A stretch of 64,000 bases of DNA from Vreelandella boliviensis LC1 (GCF_000236035.1 NZ_JH393257.1:1505171-1569170), one strand, 5' to 3'. Positions 45,284-53,466 are shown, numbered from the stretch's first letter. Notes: generated by a model from the letters alone, not told the origin. Made by a program: numbers and translations.

Positions 45284-45807
45284 TTAATTTTTTCAGGAAT
45301 TTGAAAGTAAAACTGTGAAAGACTATTAAATTCGTCATATGTATCAGAACATAGATCTTTTCTAATCACTTCGTATAACGCGGTAAACTCGGGGGCTTTG
45401 CCGCCTCCCGCAAATTGACTAACGAATTCCACCACTTCTTGTGATGCATACAAAGGCAATCGATTTACCTCTACGCAAAACTTTCGATTTGCCAGAATGC
45501 CGTCTTCTGTTTCCATGCTATTTATGTATGTAAATTTTATTGAGACAGCCTCTAGAAACATATGATAATAATCTTGTTTTATTTTTCTAGCCTCAGCATT
45601 TCGCTGCAACCTAGAATCTTTTAAATACGCCAATTCAGATGCTAAAGCATCGTTTTTTGCCTTTAACTCTGATTTCACATTCTCTATTTTTTTGTCATAT
45701 TCATGCTTAACAGCATTGGTTAGCCTCGTTTGAATCAGGTGCCTAAATAAAAAGCCTAGAATCCCTAGAAGGGCTGATGAACTTAAAGTAGTGTAGACAA
45801 TCTCCAT
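45238..45807 (-). CDS. Cassette gene, membrane-anchored coiled-coil protein, 189 aa
   Basis: Unknown function. Residues about 8-26 (SSALLGILGFLFRHLIQ) form one membrane helix, followed by a highly charged coiled coil (about 35-85: YDKKIENVKSELKAKNDAL). A helical domain with several conserved-looking aromatic residues follows. The C-terminus, MQPTANAAAD, is encoded by the attC stem, an ending often seen in cassette proteins. AAAGGAAA precedes ATG 45805-45807. Topology suggests a cytoplasmic domain held at the inner membrane. Confidence 0.7.
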   Translation of the reverse strand: MEIVYTTLSSSALLGILGFLFRHLIQTRLTNAVKHEYDKKIENVKSELKAKNDALASELAYLKDSRLQRNAEARKIKQDYYHMFLEAVSIKFTYINSMETEDGILANRKFCVEVNRLPLYASQEVVEFVSQFAGGGKAPEFTALYEVIRKDLCSDTYDEFNSLSQFYFQIPEKIKAKKSMQPTANAAAD

Positions 45808-45820
45808 AATTTTCCTTTAA

Positions 45821-45845
45821 AGCTAACAGGTATTAGACAGCCTAT
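45821..45845 (-). other. Possible attC remnant (site 8)
   Basis: Minus strand GTCTAAT-ACCT-GTTAGCT: two box-like halves without a proper stem between them. It marks the upstream edge of the 45238-45807 cassette, where the recombinase segment begins. It may be a scar of deletion or insertion. Confidence 0.35.
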
Positions 45846-45883
45846 CTTATGATTGAATGAACGCGCTGGCACTTTTTCCCGGC

Positions 45884-46000
45884 AAATGCAGCCTGCCAGA
45901 TTCTCCCAAGCCTATGATCCTTTAAGCTATTAATTCTCATTAGGCTGTATAGCCAAAATTCGCGCTCCTAGTGCATTTCCAAAAATGGCCGCTCAGGGTC
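45884..46000 (+). repeat. Direct repeat copy A (about 116 bp)
   Basis: Matches copy B (50360-50475) along its length with scattered differences; shared blocks include ATGCAGCCTGCCA, TCCCAAGCCTATG, AAAATTCGCGC and GTGCATTT/CTGCATTT followed by AATGRCCGCT. Copy A lies just upstream of the recombinase gene, copy B beyond the NTPase cassette, enclosing about 4.5 kb. Confidence 0.75.
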
Positions 46001-46084
46001 GAGCCCCGACTGTAAATTAACCTTAGCACATGACGAGCATTTATTGAGCCATTCTTTGACCTCCACCTGATGGAGGAACATGCC

Positions 46085-46711
46085 ATGAAAGTTTTGACTG
46101 AAATTTCCTGTACACCTACCCCTTGGAACAAAGGCAAGCTGGTTGGGCAGAAGGCGCCTCTACGTCTTCGAGATATCTGGGCCATACGTATTCGCCTACA
46201 ACTTGCCAAAAAGACGAGAGATCTTGCCCTCTTCAATTTAGCCATTGATAGCAAATTACGGGGCTGCGACCTTGTCAATTTACGAGTACGAGATATAGCC
46301 CATGGTGCTTGCATTTCCCCACGAGCCATCGTAATGCAGCAAAAGACACATCGGCCTGTCCAGTTCGAAATTACCGAGCAGACTCGCATCGCTATTATCG
46401 ACTGGATACAGCTGGCTCAGCTCCGAAGCGAAGACTTCCTGTTTCCTAGCCGAATCAATAGCGCAAAGCATCTTTCAACACGCCAGTATGCCCGTATCGT
46501 GAAAGCATGGGTCACTGAAATAGGTCTGGAGGCGTCAGTGTATGGTACGCATACGATGCGCCGCACCAAAGCGTCGCTGATATACCGTCGAACGAAAAAT
46601 TTAAGGGCAGTGCAACTGCTCCTGGGTCACACAAAGCTGGAAAGCACCGTCAGGTATCTAGGGATAGAGGTCGATGATGCGTTGGAAATGGCAGAACAGA
46701 CAGAAGTTTAA
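46085..46711 (+). CDS. Small tyrosine recombinase, catalytic domain only, 208 aa
   Basis: Phage-integrase-family recombinase. ATG 46085 has GGAGG 8 bases before it; ATG 46070 would place the ribosome site inside the gene. Only about 30 residues precede the catalytic domain, so the usual SAM-like core-binding domain is missing. Active-site residues are present: Arg in DSKLRGCDLVNL, Lys in QQKTHRPVQF, HTMRR (HxxR), His in LLGHTKLEST and Tyr in VRYLGI. It is not an IntI-type integrase, as the IntI-specific insertion between boxes is absent. This short form is common in proteobacteria next to repeat sequences like those at 45884. It is the only gene on the plus strand in the array. Confidence 0.88.
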   Translation: MKVLTEISCTPTPWNKGKLVGQKAPLRLRDIWAIRIRLQLAKKTRDLALFNLAIDSKLRGCDLVNLRVRDIAHGACISPRAIVMQQKTHRPVQFEITEQTRIAIIDWIQLAQLRSEDFLFPSRINSAKHLSTRQYARIVKAWVTEIGLEASVYGTHTMRRTKASLIYRRTKNLRAVQLLLGHTKLESTVRYLGIEVDDALEMAEQTEV

Positions 46712-46719
46712 TAAGGACA

Positions 46720-46746
46720 AACGACGGCCTATCCCGGGCCGTCGTT
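46720..46746 (+). terminator. Hairpin after the recombinase gene
   Basis: AACGACGGCC (46720-46729) pairs perfectly with GGCCGTCGTT (46737-46746), 9 bases after the stop. There is no long T-tract, so termination strength is uncertain. Confidence 0.55.
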
Positions 46747-46748
46747 GT

Positions 46749-46764
46749 TCGGCCAAGAGCAGTC
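46749..46764 (+). repeat. 16-bp repeat, second copy
   Basis: TCGGCCAAGAGCAGTC, identical to 40017-40032 and in the same position relative to an attC R' box. Its reverse complement also resembles the end of direct repeat B (GACCGCTTTGGGCCG). Confidence 0.7.
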
Positions 46765-46779
46765 TTTTAGGCGACACTG

Positions 46780-46842
46780 ATATAACATGAGAACTCAGCC
46801 GACAGAAAAACGCGCAGCGTTTTGATGGTTGGGTGCAGCGCA
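46780..46842 (-). other. attC-like site 9
   Basis: Minus strand: R'' ACCCAAC and R' GTTATATC, 63 bases apart, with an AAAACGC/GCGTTTT hairpin in the middle. The outer arms do not pair well. It begins 10 bases after the 46853-47425 stop. Confidence 0.5.
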
Positions 46843-46852
46843 TTGTTGGGTG

Positions 46853-47425
46853 TCATAGCTGCTCGGTGCATGCGATTCTGTAAGCATCAGCAAGCCTTGC
46901 CGCACCATCTCGGATTCCTATGAGTTCGGTGTTTGCATCAAACCCGCCTTCGCGCGGCGGAACACGTTGATCGAGTGGAACTTCGCTAGTCCGTAGGCTC
47001 GTAACAACATAATGATGAAGCGTAGTGCGGTTTAGAATCTCAGCCTCTGATTCTGCCAAGAAAGGAATTAACTCAGAGGCTCGTCTTTCAAACTCTAGTT
47101 GTTCAGCATTTATCTGAGCCGTTGGGACTGCAAGCCCTCCTAGACTCGTATTCCCTACTGGAATGTCGCTGAGCCGAATGGCGTTGAGGTACCCTCTATC
47201 GGCGCTGAAATTTATCTCTGCGGCAAGAGTTACGCTGGCCTGGAGCTTTTCGCAGGCGAGCTGTGACCCCTTTGCTCTAAGTTCAACGGCAGCCCTCTCG
47301 GTCTCCTCTCTCATCTTTGCTCCTAAAAGCAGATAGGAAGAGGCAGACGTACCAATCGTGGTTGCTATGCTCATAACGACGGTGAGTGCAACGGCCACAT
47401 GCCAGGGTCGTTTTTCAATTTCCAA
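46853..47425 (-). CDS. Cassette gene, single-pass membrane protein, 190 aa
   Basis: Unknown function. The only usable start in this frame is TTG at 47423-47425, because a TGA lies just upstream; it abuts the attC R' box and has no clear ribosome site. Residues about 10-34 (VAVALTVVMSIATTIGTSAS) form one membrane helix. A helical region with charged residues follows (REETERAAVELRAKGSQLA), then a domain containing VPPREGGFDANTELIGIRD and a C-terminal ADAYRIACTEQL. It follows the Mrr-STAND NTPase cassette directly, so it could be a membrane partner, but nothing in the sequence proves that. Confidence 0.65.
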   Translation of the reverse strand: MEIEKRPWHVAVALTVVMSIATTIGTSASSYLLLGAKMREETERAAVELRAKGSQLACEKLQASVTLAAEINFSADRGYLNAIRLSDIPVGNTSLGGLAVPTAQINAEQLEFERRASELIPFLAESEAEILNRTTLHHYVVTSLRTSEVPLDQRVPPREGGFDANTELIGIRDGAARLADAYRIACTEQL

Positions 47426-47516
47426 TACAACGCCTCATGCAGTGAAGTAGATTTATGCTGCCCATCCCCTCAAACACCGGCGCTTTCAGCGTCTGAGTGA
47501 TTTGACTTGTTAGGGC
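47425..47516 (-). other. attC-like site 10
   Basis: Minus strand: R'' GCCCTAACAAGTC, a classical start of an attC, and R' GGCGTTGTAT, 92 bases apart, with CGCTGAAAGCG in the centre. The end of the NTPase gene (NHSDAESAGV) is encoded by the R''/L'' side. Confidence 0.6.
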
Positions 47517-50235
47517 GCCCTGGCGGTGTAGGAACAGTCGACGACTCTATACCTTCCTTAATCCACAAAGACCACTGCCTTAGTATTCCACCATTCCTTG
47601 TTTTTGAACCCTCGGACCAATTTAGATTATATTCATCCGAAATTTGAGCTGCGATATTTTTTACACTTATGCCCGGTTCGACTTGCACAATTTCGATGCA
47701 TCTCAATAGCGAATTTTCGTTCTTCGCTGCAGCCCATATTGCCTCTTTAGCTCCGCCAGATTTTGAAATTGAATCAGTGTTTATAAAAATAAAGCCATCA
47801 GTTACAGTTACTAGCTCGAACCTCTTAAGAACAGAAAGTTCATTCCTCCCTATTGTTTCGATTTTGGCTCCTGAGCTAGGGATCGAGCTAAGAGCAGTAA
47901 AGGCGGCGAAAGGAGACGCAGAAACGGAGAATACCTTTCCGCGTTGCTTACCACGCCGCGCTAGGCCAGCTCTGTCTAAAATAGCGCCCCCGGTGTCTTG
48001 CACAACCAGATCGTTTCCAGCACGTAATAGAAACCCGCTGTAAATGAGGTAGTTTGTTAATCTATTAGAATACGTATTCCAAGTTTTCTCGCCAAATTTG
48101 GCTTTTGGTATACATTCTCTAAAGGTGTCACGAACAATACTGGGGGATATGGTTTTACCAGAATAACTTTTAAATAGCGCTACCTTTAGAGAGTGTTTAG
48201 CCAGAGTTTCACGTAGAAGCCTCAATATAGCGCCTTCATCATTTGATCCAAGCTTATTACTTATCTTAAAGGAGGTGCCTTCCCGCTCTGCCAAACCAAG
48301 CATCACTAGATCTGCACCAATATTCCATATTGTCTTTTCATTAAGTCCTACACTATTCCCAATATGTACGGAGTCGGAAAATTCATTAACTTTTAGCTTG
48401 GTGCATATATTTAGAACAGAAGACGGGTCTGATGTCGGTATGTAGTTATAAGGCACAACGGGAACCCGTCCCGTTAACAGGTAATCTTTAAAAATATCCC
48501 AGTACACATTTAGTCGATCACCACTCTTTATGATCAATCGCTTGTGTACAAGGTTGTTCAGAACAGTCGTACCGGACGTTTCAATAATTTCACTCCAGTC
48601 AGCAGGTGCCTTCTGGGCAATAAGTTTCAGGCATGCCAGCTCGTGGGGAGATAGAATATTTATATCCGCTTGAAAAAGGCGCTCGACATCTAAATCGAGG
48701 AGAACTGAATCTGCTTTCTCACCCTTCGCTATACTTTCATATAGATTAATGCATAGTTTTTTCAACAGCCATGGGAAACCTTGGCTAACCTCGGTGACTT
48801 GATGCCTAATCTCCGCGGATATTTTTTGATTTATTTCTTTCTCGAATTTTGTGATTGATTTTGAAATTTCCCCCCTCTCGAAAACATCTAATCGATATTC
48901 TCTTCTGTGGTCAGCTAGTTCATGCCATAGATGATAGGCAGGATGATCTTGTTGAGTAGTACTATCAGTCTTCCATGCAAAACCTAGAACTAAATTGCTT
49001 TGGCTGCTTGCAACATCTAGCATTAAATCTTTCGCAGCATTAAATATTCCAAACAATTCTGGCTTGGAGTAAAGTTCTTCAAACTGATCGAATACTAGAC
49101 AAACAACCTGCTCCCTCCGTTCCAGAGAGCTTAAGTAGTTTTGAATGCTGCTGGAATTTAAAGGCGAACTTGGATCAGTTAGACTAAGCTCAATTTTGTC
49201 TCCGAACCCGGTCTTTTGCGCTTCTCTTAAAGAAGCAATTAATGAAGCTGGAATATACGAAGGTTCCCGAGCCCCTCGTATATCGACGGCATAAACAAAA
49301 TACTTATTTTTATACCGGACATTTCTAGATCTATCTCTAAGCTTTGCAATTAGGGAGCTTTTTCCAAGCCCGGAGTTTCCAGTTATAGCAAATATTCTCG
49401 TGCCTGAGTTATCTTTAGCTGAGTCTAAGAAATTTAATATTTCTTTTTGGGTGGAGTCACGCCCTACAAAATCCTTGGGTCGAGCTGGTCGGTAATCATC
49501 CCAAGACTCACCAATCTGGACTTGTACAACAGGAGGCAATTTATTTGATAAAGTATTGGCAGTTGCCTTTTCTTCGCTTATTCCCACTCTGAGGTCGTAG
49601 TCTGCAATTGTCGTATCTAGAGTGGCTAGGTTTTGGATAGTATCTTCATCACAAATATGTTTGCCACTTGAAGCTCCGTAAATTAGAACCCCATAAGGTG
49701 TGCCGCCCTTCAGGGTATATACGCACCAGTACACACCATATTCACATAGTAGAAGAGTCCAATCTCCCAATTCTTCCGGAGTTTCAACAACCTCTCTTGC
49801 TGAGAGCACTGGCGGCTCACTAATAATCGATGAACTCTTCAGAGCCTCAATGATTACTTTAGGGTAATAGAAGCTTAATCTTTCTGATTTTTCTTTAGGC
49901 TTTGACTTCCAGTTCTCAACAAAACCCTTAGCGTCTTTGGTAAATTCCGATGTTGATATAATCCACCCCTCAGAATATTCTTCACAATCTACTGTGCCCC
50001 AAAGTTGTCTCAGAACAGGTGCTGATACTGGGTCTTTTTGGGCCTTACATTCAACATATATTTCTTTCCCGTTCACTCTATGTTTACATAGGAGATCCAG
50101 TTCAGCACCGACTATTCTTATTTCTTCAACAACATCGTAGTTTTGTGCTAACAACAGTTTCTTGGCTAGTTCTTCTAGAAGATCGCCTTTTGCTTTATTG
50201 CTACTGCCTTTTTTGCATGCAACATCAATTTTCAT
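47470..50235 (-). CDS. Mrr-type nuclease / STAND NTPase fusion, candidate antiphage effector
   Basis: Protein of 921 residues. ATG 50233-50235 is preferred; the frame is open for 47 codons more but that stretch contains the preceding attC-like site. Residues about 15-110 look like a Mrr/restriction-endonuclease domain: LLEELAKKLL, then AELDLLC (D47) and YVECKAQ (E62, K64). FVGRD near 256 opens a STAND-type ATPase with Walker A GNSGLGKSS (286-294), Walker B VVCLVFDQFEELYS (about 377-390) and HLWHELADHRREYRLD further on. The C-terminal half is helical with winged-helix-like repeats and ends inside an attC. The N-terminal nuclease plus STAND core resembles Avs-type proteins, but no TPR sensor is obvious. 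AT-rich. Confidence 0.82.
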   Translation of the reverse strand: MKIDVACKKGSSNKAKGDLLEELAKKLLLAQNYDVVEEIRIVGAELDLLCKHRVNGKEIYVECKAQKDPVSAPVLRQLWGTVDCEEYSEGWIISTSEFTKDAKGFVENWKSKPKEKSERLSFYYPKVIIEALKSSSIISEPPVLSAREVVETPEELGDWTLLLCEYGVYWCVYTLKGGTPYGVLIYGASSGKHICDEDTIQNLATLDTTIADYDLRVGISEEKATANTLSNKLPPVVQVQIGESWDDYRPARPKDFVGRDSTQKEILNFLDSAKDNSGTRIFAITGNSGLGKSSLIAKLRDRSRNVRYKNKYFVYAVDIRGAREPSYIPASLIASLREAQKTGFGDKIELSLTDPSSPLNSSSIQNYLSSLERREQVVCLVFDQFEELYSKPELFGIFNAAKDLMLDVASSQSNLVLGFAWKTDSTTQQDHPAYHLWHELADHRREYRLDVFERGEISKSITKFEKEINQKISAEIRHQVTEVSQGFPWLLKKLCINLYESIAKGEKADSVLLDLDVERLFQADINILSPHELACLKLIAQKAPADWSEIIETSGTTVLNNLVHKRLIIKSGDRLNVYWDIFKDYLLTGRVPVVPYNYIPTSDPSSVLNICTKLKVNEFSDSVHIGNSVGLNEKTIWNIGADLVMLGLAEREGTSFKISNKLGSNDEGAILRLLRETLAKHSLKVALFKSYSGKTISPSIVRDTFRECIPKAKFGEKTWNTYSNRLTNYLIYSGFLLRAGNDLVVQDTGGAILDRAGLARRGKQRGKVFSVSASPFAAFTALSSIPSSGAKIETIGRNELSVLKRFELVTVTDGFIFINTDSISKSGGAKEAIWAAAKNENSLLRCIEIVQVEPGISVKNIAAQISDEYNLNWSEGSKTRNGGILRQWSLWIKEGIESSTVPTPPGRPNKSNHSDAESAGV

Positions 50236-50243
50236 TTCACGTC

Positions 50244-50297
50244 CTATAACAGTATCTATGCCTGCCGAGCGATTTCGTTCTGTGAATCTGTTAAGGC
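50244..50297 (-). other. attC-like site 11 upstream of the NTPase cassette
   Basis: Minus strand: GCCTTAACAG and CTGTTATAGG, 54 bases overall, complementary at their ends with one bulge. The NTPase start codon follows 9 bases later. The central stem is weak. Confidence 0.45.
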
Positions 50298-50359
50298 CCT
50301 GACAGCGCCTTAGATAAGGCGTCCGATGATTGGATGAAAGTGCGATCACGCTTGTCCGA

Positions 50360-50475
50360 AACATGCAGCCTGCCAAATTATCCCAAGCCTATGGTCTTTA
50401 GGATATTAATTTTAATTAAGATATGTCAAAAATTCGCGCACCTGCTGCATTTTTAGGAATGACCGCTTTGGGCCG
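50360..50475 (+). repeat. Direct repeat copy B (about 116 bp)
   Basis: Partner of copy A (45884-46000) in the same orientation. The match extends from ATGCAGCCTGCCA to the GACCGCTTTGGGCCG end. No recombinase gene follows this copy. Confidence 0.75.
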
Positions 50476-50833
50476 TTTTCAGTCTTATGCTGCATAGCTA
50501 TACGCTGCCTTTTAGCTTTCGGGCACGAGCTCAATTCTCTACTGAACTTAGCCTAGCACAAGCTGCTGAAGCGAGCGGAGGCTCGCCAGCTTTTCTGTTC
50601 AACGCTCCTTCTTAGGGCTCGTAACATTTACCAGCGTTGGCAGGTGTGCGGCAGGCGCAGCCTTGATTAGATGGGAACTGGTGGGCAGAGACAACATGCT
50701 GAGCAGACAAAAAAACCGCATAAGCTTGAGGAAGGCAAGAGGCGGGGGCATGTGCTTATGGCCATCACGCTGTTAGCTGCCAGTGCGATGGAAGCAGATG
50801 AGAAGAGGCTAAATGCTAGATCAAGCACAAGAC
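50476..50833. other. Gap with no identifiable gene
   Basis: About 360 bases between repeat copy B and the small reading frame downstream of the siderophore receptor. Short open frames exist on both strands but none has a ribosome site or protein-like composition. I see no attC, promoter or repeat that I can support here; it is probably decayed accessory DNA. Confidence 0.5.
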
Positions 50834-51061
50834 TTAAGCCGACATAAAGTCGTTCCAGCACCTTACCCAATAGTTGTGCTTATCCATGACGGTATTCCAC
50901 ACCGCGATGCGGCTCATTCTTGCTTGGTAGTCTCCGCCGTCGCGGATTTCGCCTCGATGAATCAAATCTGAGGTGCTGTCGGGGCCTGGAAGGCTTTTGG
51001 CGGCAGATTTGCCGACATACCAAAAGTCCCACTCTGCAGCGGATAGGTGAGGGCGCTTCAT
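50834..51061 (-). CDS. Small hypothetical protein, 75 aa
   Basis: Unrecognised. A 75-residue frame from ATG 51059-51061 lies downstream of the siderophore receptor on the same strand. The composition is protein-like and Trp-rich (SAAEWDFWYVGKSAAK, then DKHNYWVRCWNDFM), which argues for a real or recently real gene. Against it, the start codon falls within the loop of a strong hairpin and there is no ribosome site. It could be the remnant of a longer gene. Confidence 0.35.
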   Translation of the reverse strand: MKRPHLSAAEWDFWYVGKSAAKSLPGPDSTSDLIHRGEIRDGGDYQARMSRIAVWNTVMDKHNYWVRCWNDFMSA

Positions 51062-51074
51062 AGGAAGCGCCCTC
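51049..51074 (-). terminator. Hairpin after the siderophore receptor gene
   Basis: GAGGGCGCTTC (51049-51059) and GAAGCGCCCTC (51064-51074) form a perfect 11-bp stem, 28 bases past the receptor stop. There is no T-run, so it may be a stability element rather than a full terminator. Confidence 0.6.
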
Positions 51075-51101
51075 AAGGTAACGGTAAAGAGGATGCGTTA
51101 C

Positions 51102-53267
51102 TTAAAACTCGACGGTCGCCGAAAGCTTGAAGGTGCGCGGTTCGCCTTGAATCAAATAATTTGCAAAGGACGTCGAGGCGCCTGACCAGTAATCTTCGTC
51201 GGTAACGTTGTCGATGCCTGCGCGCCAGATCCAATCAGCGCCACCGACCGGTGTGGTGTAGCGCAGGCCAAGATCAAGGCGTGTCCAGGAATCCAGCTCC
51301 AAGTCGTTGGCTACATCGGCGTACTGCGAGCCCGTGTGCAGGACGCGACCAGTGGCAGTGAGACGCTCGACGAAGGGCGTGTCCCATTCGCCACCGAGCA
51401 CAAAACGATACTCAGGAACGCCCGTGGCGTCATTTCCTTCGTTGCCATCCTGTGTTTTGGTGAGTTCGGCATCTATCCAGGTCGCGCTGCTGAACAGGCG
51501 CACTCCTGTCGTCGGCTCACCGTAAAGGCTTAGCTCCAGGCCGCGATTACGCTGCTCGTTATCCAGGTTGCCGACGCCATCGACGACCGCTGAAGAGGGC
51601 AGCTCAATCTGGAACAGACTAATGCCGCCACCCAAGTGACCATAGTCGAACTTAGCGCCCACCTCGTGCTGCTCGGCATGGGCAATGCCCAAGTGCTGAC
51701 CATAGTTCAGCGCTGCAGTATCGCTGACCGTGCCGCCATTCTGCAAAGCTTCGACGTAGTTGGCGTAGAGCGAGATATTATCCGTGGTCTTGAACACCGC
51801 GCCGACGGCGGGGGTTACTCGACGATCAGCATAGCGATTACTGTTGCCGTCGTTAGGACGTTCGTCGATCTCGAGTTCCTGATAGCGTGCTCCCAGCGTC
51901 AGCAACAGTCGGTCATCGATGAATCCAAGCGTGTCGCTCAGCGTGACCCCTTGGGAGCGTTGGCGCGTCACGCCACCCCCCACGAAAGGCGTGCCATCCG
52001 GGCGAGATAAATCGGCGGGATCGTAGATGTTGGTCGTGCCTGCCGCGAGGGAATTCCAGTCCGTGTCGAACTTGCGATAGGCGCTAGAGTAGCCAACGGT
52101 GATGTCATGGCTAACCGGGCCGGTCAGCACGTAGCCACGGAGCCCCGCTTGGCTGGCGACGTTGTCGATATGGTTGTCGGTCTCGAAGTCGTTGACCGTG
52201 GCGTTCCCCGCGTCATCGGTAAGGAGCGGAGTCGCCGACACGATGCCTTCGTGCGTGCGGTTACCCCCTAAGGCCGCGAAAGCGGTCCAGGAGTTGGTGA
52301 GGTCATATTCGCCCCTGACCATGCCGAAATTGGTTTCTAGCTCGGTTCCACCGAAAGAAGGGGTGTAGTTCAACGAGGAGTCTGGCGCAGTGGGCACCCG
52401 AGTGACCGCGCCGGTTCTGACACTTGAACGGCCGCCATCCAGGGTGAACTTTTGATGACCGACATCGAACAATATTCGGCCTTGATCCCCACGGTAGTCG
52501 AGTCCAACGACGAAGGAGGTATCGCGCTGGGTTTCGTCATCAATGGCGGTATCACCGCGGCCGCGGGTGGCACTTACTCGTGCTCCCCATTGCTGCTGAT
52601 CCCCGTAACGCTGGCTAGCATCGACGCCCACTTCGCCGTAGCCATCGGAGCGATAACCACTGGATAGTTTGAGCATCGGGTCATCCCCCGCATGCTTGGG
52701 CTCTATGTTGACGGTGCCACCGATACCGCCGCTCCCGCCGATGGGAATGCCCGACGTAAAGGCGCTGGCGCCTTTGAAGACTTCGACGCGCTCGGCAAGG
52801 TCGCTGTTGATGATTTGGCGTGGCAGCACGCCGTAGAGGCCGCCATAAGCCACGTCGTCACCGGTCAGGCTAAAGCCGCGTACCTTGTACGCTTCGCCAT
52901 AGATGCCAAAGCCTAGCCCTACCGATACCGAGGCATCGTTTTGCAGGGTATCGCCCAGTGTTTGAGATTGCTGATTTTCCATCAGCTCACTGGTATAACT
53001 GATGACGTTGAAAGGCACGTCCATCGCGTCTTTTTCACCGACCAGTCCTACGCGGCCACCCGCCGCGATTTGGCCACCGGCGAAGGCCGGAGGTGGCGTA
53101 TCTCCATAGGTCGGTACGGAGCCCGTTACGGTGACGGTATCCAGGGGCTGATTGGCAGCACTCGTCTGCGCCCAGGTGGTCGCGGGTGTGATACCCATCG
53201 CGATCAGCACCAGCGCGCGCAGAAGCCGTGCTTTGCGCGCTGTGTTGGAGGTGTTCCCAAGAGGCAT
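51102..53267 (-). CDS. TonB-dependent siderophore receptor
   Basis: Outer-membrane ferric-siderophore receptor, 721 residues from ATG 53265-53267 (TAGGAT upstream). The signal peptide ends near TTWAQ. The plug domain (about 60-190) has DVPFNVISYTSELMENQQSQ and the RGFSLTGDDVAYGGLYG segment; GSGGIGGTVNIEPKHA ends the plug. The barrel follows and ends in FKLSATVEF with the terminal Phe. Plug features match the FhuA/FpvA siderophore subclass. It is divergent from a FhuD-like binding protein gene, so hydroxamate-type iron uptake is likely. Confidence 0.92.
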   Translation of the reverse strand: MPLGNTSNTARKARLLRALVLIAMGITPATTWAQTSAANQPLDTVTVTGSVPTYGDTPPPAFAGGQIAAGGRVGLVGEKDAMDVPFNVISYTSELMENQQSQTLGDTLQNDASVSVGLGFGIYGEAYKVRGFSLTGDDVAYGGLYGVLPRQIINSDLAERVEVFKGASAFTSGIPIGGSGGIGGTVNIEPKHAGDDPMLKLSSGYRSDGYGEVGVDASQRYGDQQQWGARVSATRGRGDTAIDDETQRDTSFVVGLDYRGDQGRILFDVGHQKFTLDGGRSSVRTGAVTRVPTAPDSSLNYTPSFGGTELETNFGMVRGEYDLTNSWTAFAALGGNRTHEGIVSATPLLTDDAGNATVNDFETDNHIDNVASQAGLRGYVLTGPVSHDITVGYSSAYRKFDTDWNSLAAGTTNIYDPADLSRPDGTPFVGGGVTRQRSQGVTLSDTLGFIDDRLLLTLGARYQELEIDERPNDGNSNRYADRRVTPAVGAVFKTTDNISLYANYVEALQNGGTVSDTAALNYGQHLGIAHAEQHEVGAKFDYGHLGGGISLFQIELPSSAVVDGVGNLDNEQRNRGLELSLYGEPTTGVRLFSSATWIDAELTKTQDGNEGNDATGVPEYRFVLGGEWDTPFVERLTATGRVLHTGSQYADVANDLELDSWTRLDLGLRYTTPVGGADWIWRAGIDNVTDEDYWSGASTSFANYLIQGEPRTFKLSATVEF

Positions 53268-53466
53268 AGTGTCGATCCTATCGTTTTTACAGCAGCGCAC
53301 AGCCGCTGCATTTTTATGCAGCCGATGTAAGAAAGCGGAGGTTTGGCCGTCGTGCCATGATCACCTTTCCGACATGGATGTATATGATAAACAAAATGAG
53401 ATGTATTAACATATGCGGATGACATTTTTCCGTACTGCCTTGCAAAAAATGCGTATTGACGTCTAA

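Larger units (their letters stand above)
40017..50297 (-). mobile_element. Integron cassette array without a visible integrase (CALIN)
   Basis: About 10.3 kb with ten protein genes or remnants separated by attC-like sites of 45-95 bases. All cassette genes except the tyrosine recombinase run on the minus strand, and each attC lies just 3' of its gene, several with the stop codon inside the site. Base composition is visibly more AT-rich than the flanks, codon use differs, and cassettes have no promoters of their own. No IntI-type gene or attI is seen within the window. The array begins just after tRNA-Arg. Individual sites and genes are listed separately; sites 3, 4, 5 and 1 are the most convincing. 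Confidence 0.82.

Noticed and set aside
46085..46711. Recombinase as the integron integrase of the array
   Set aside because: The gene is too short and lacks the N-terminal domain and the IntI-specific insertion; no attI-like site or cassette promoter lies beside it.
39877..50833. Genomic island integrated in the tRNA-Arg with a duplicated 3' end
   Set aside because: I looked for a second copy of the tRNA 3' segment at the far side of the accessory region and found none. The tRNA may simply border the array.
53381..53403. Possible Fur box between the TonB receptor and fhuD (TGATAAACAAAATGAGAT)
   Set aside because: Only about 10 of 19 positions match the Fur consensus, not better than chance in this AT-rich gap. 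Iron control is likely but this site is not supported.
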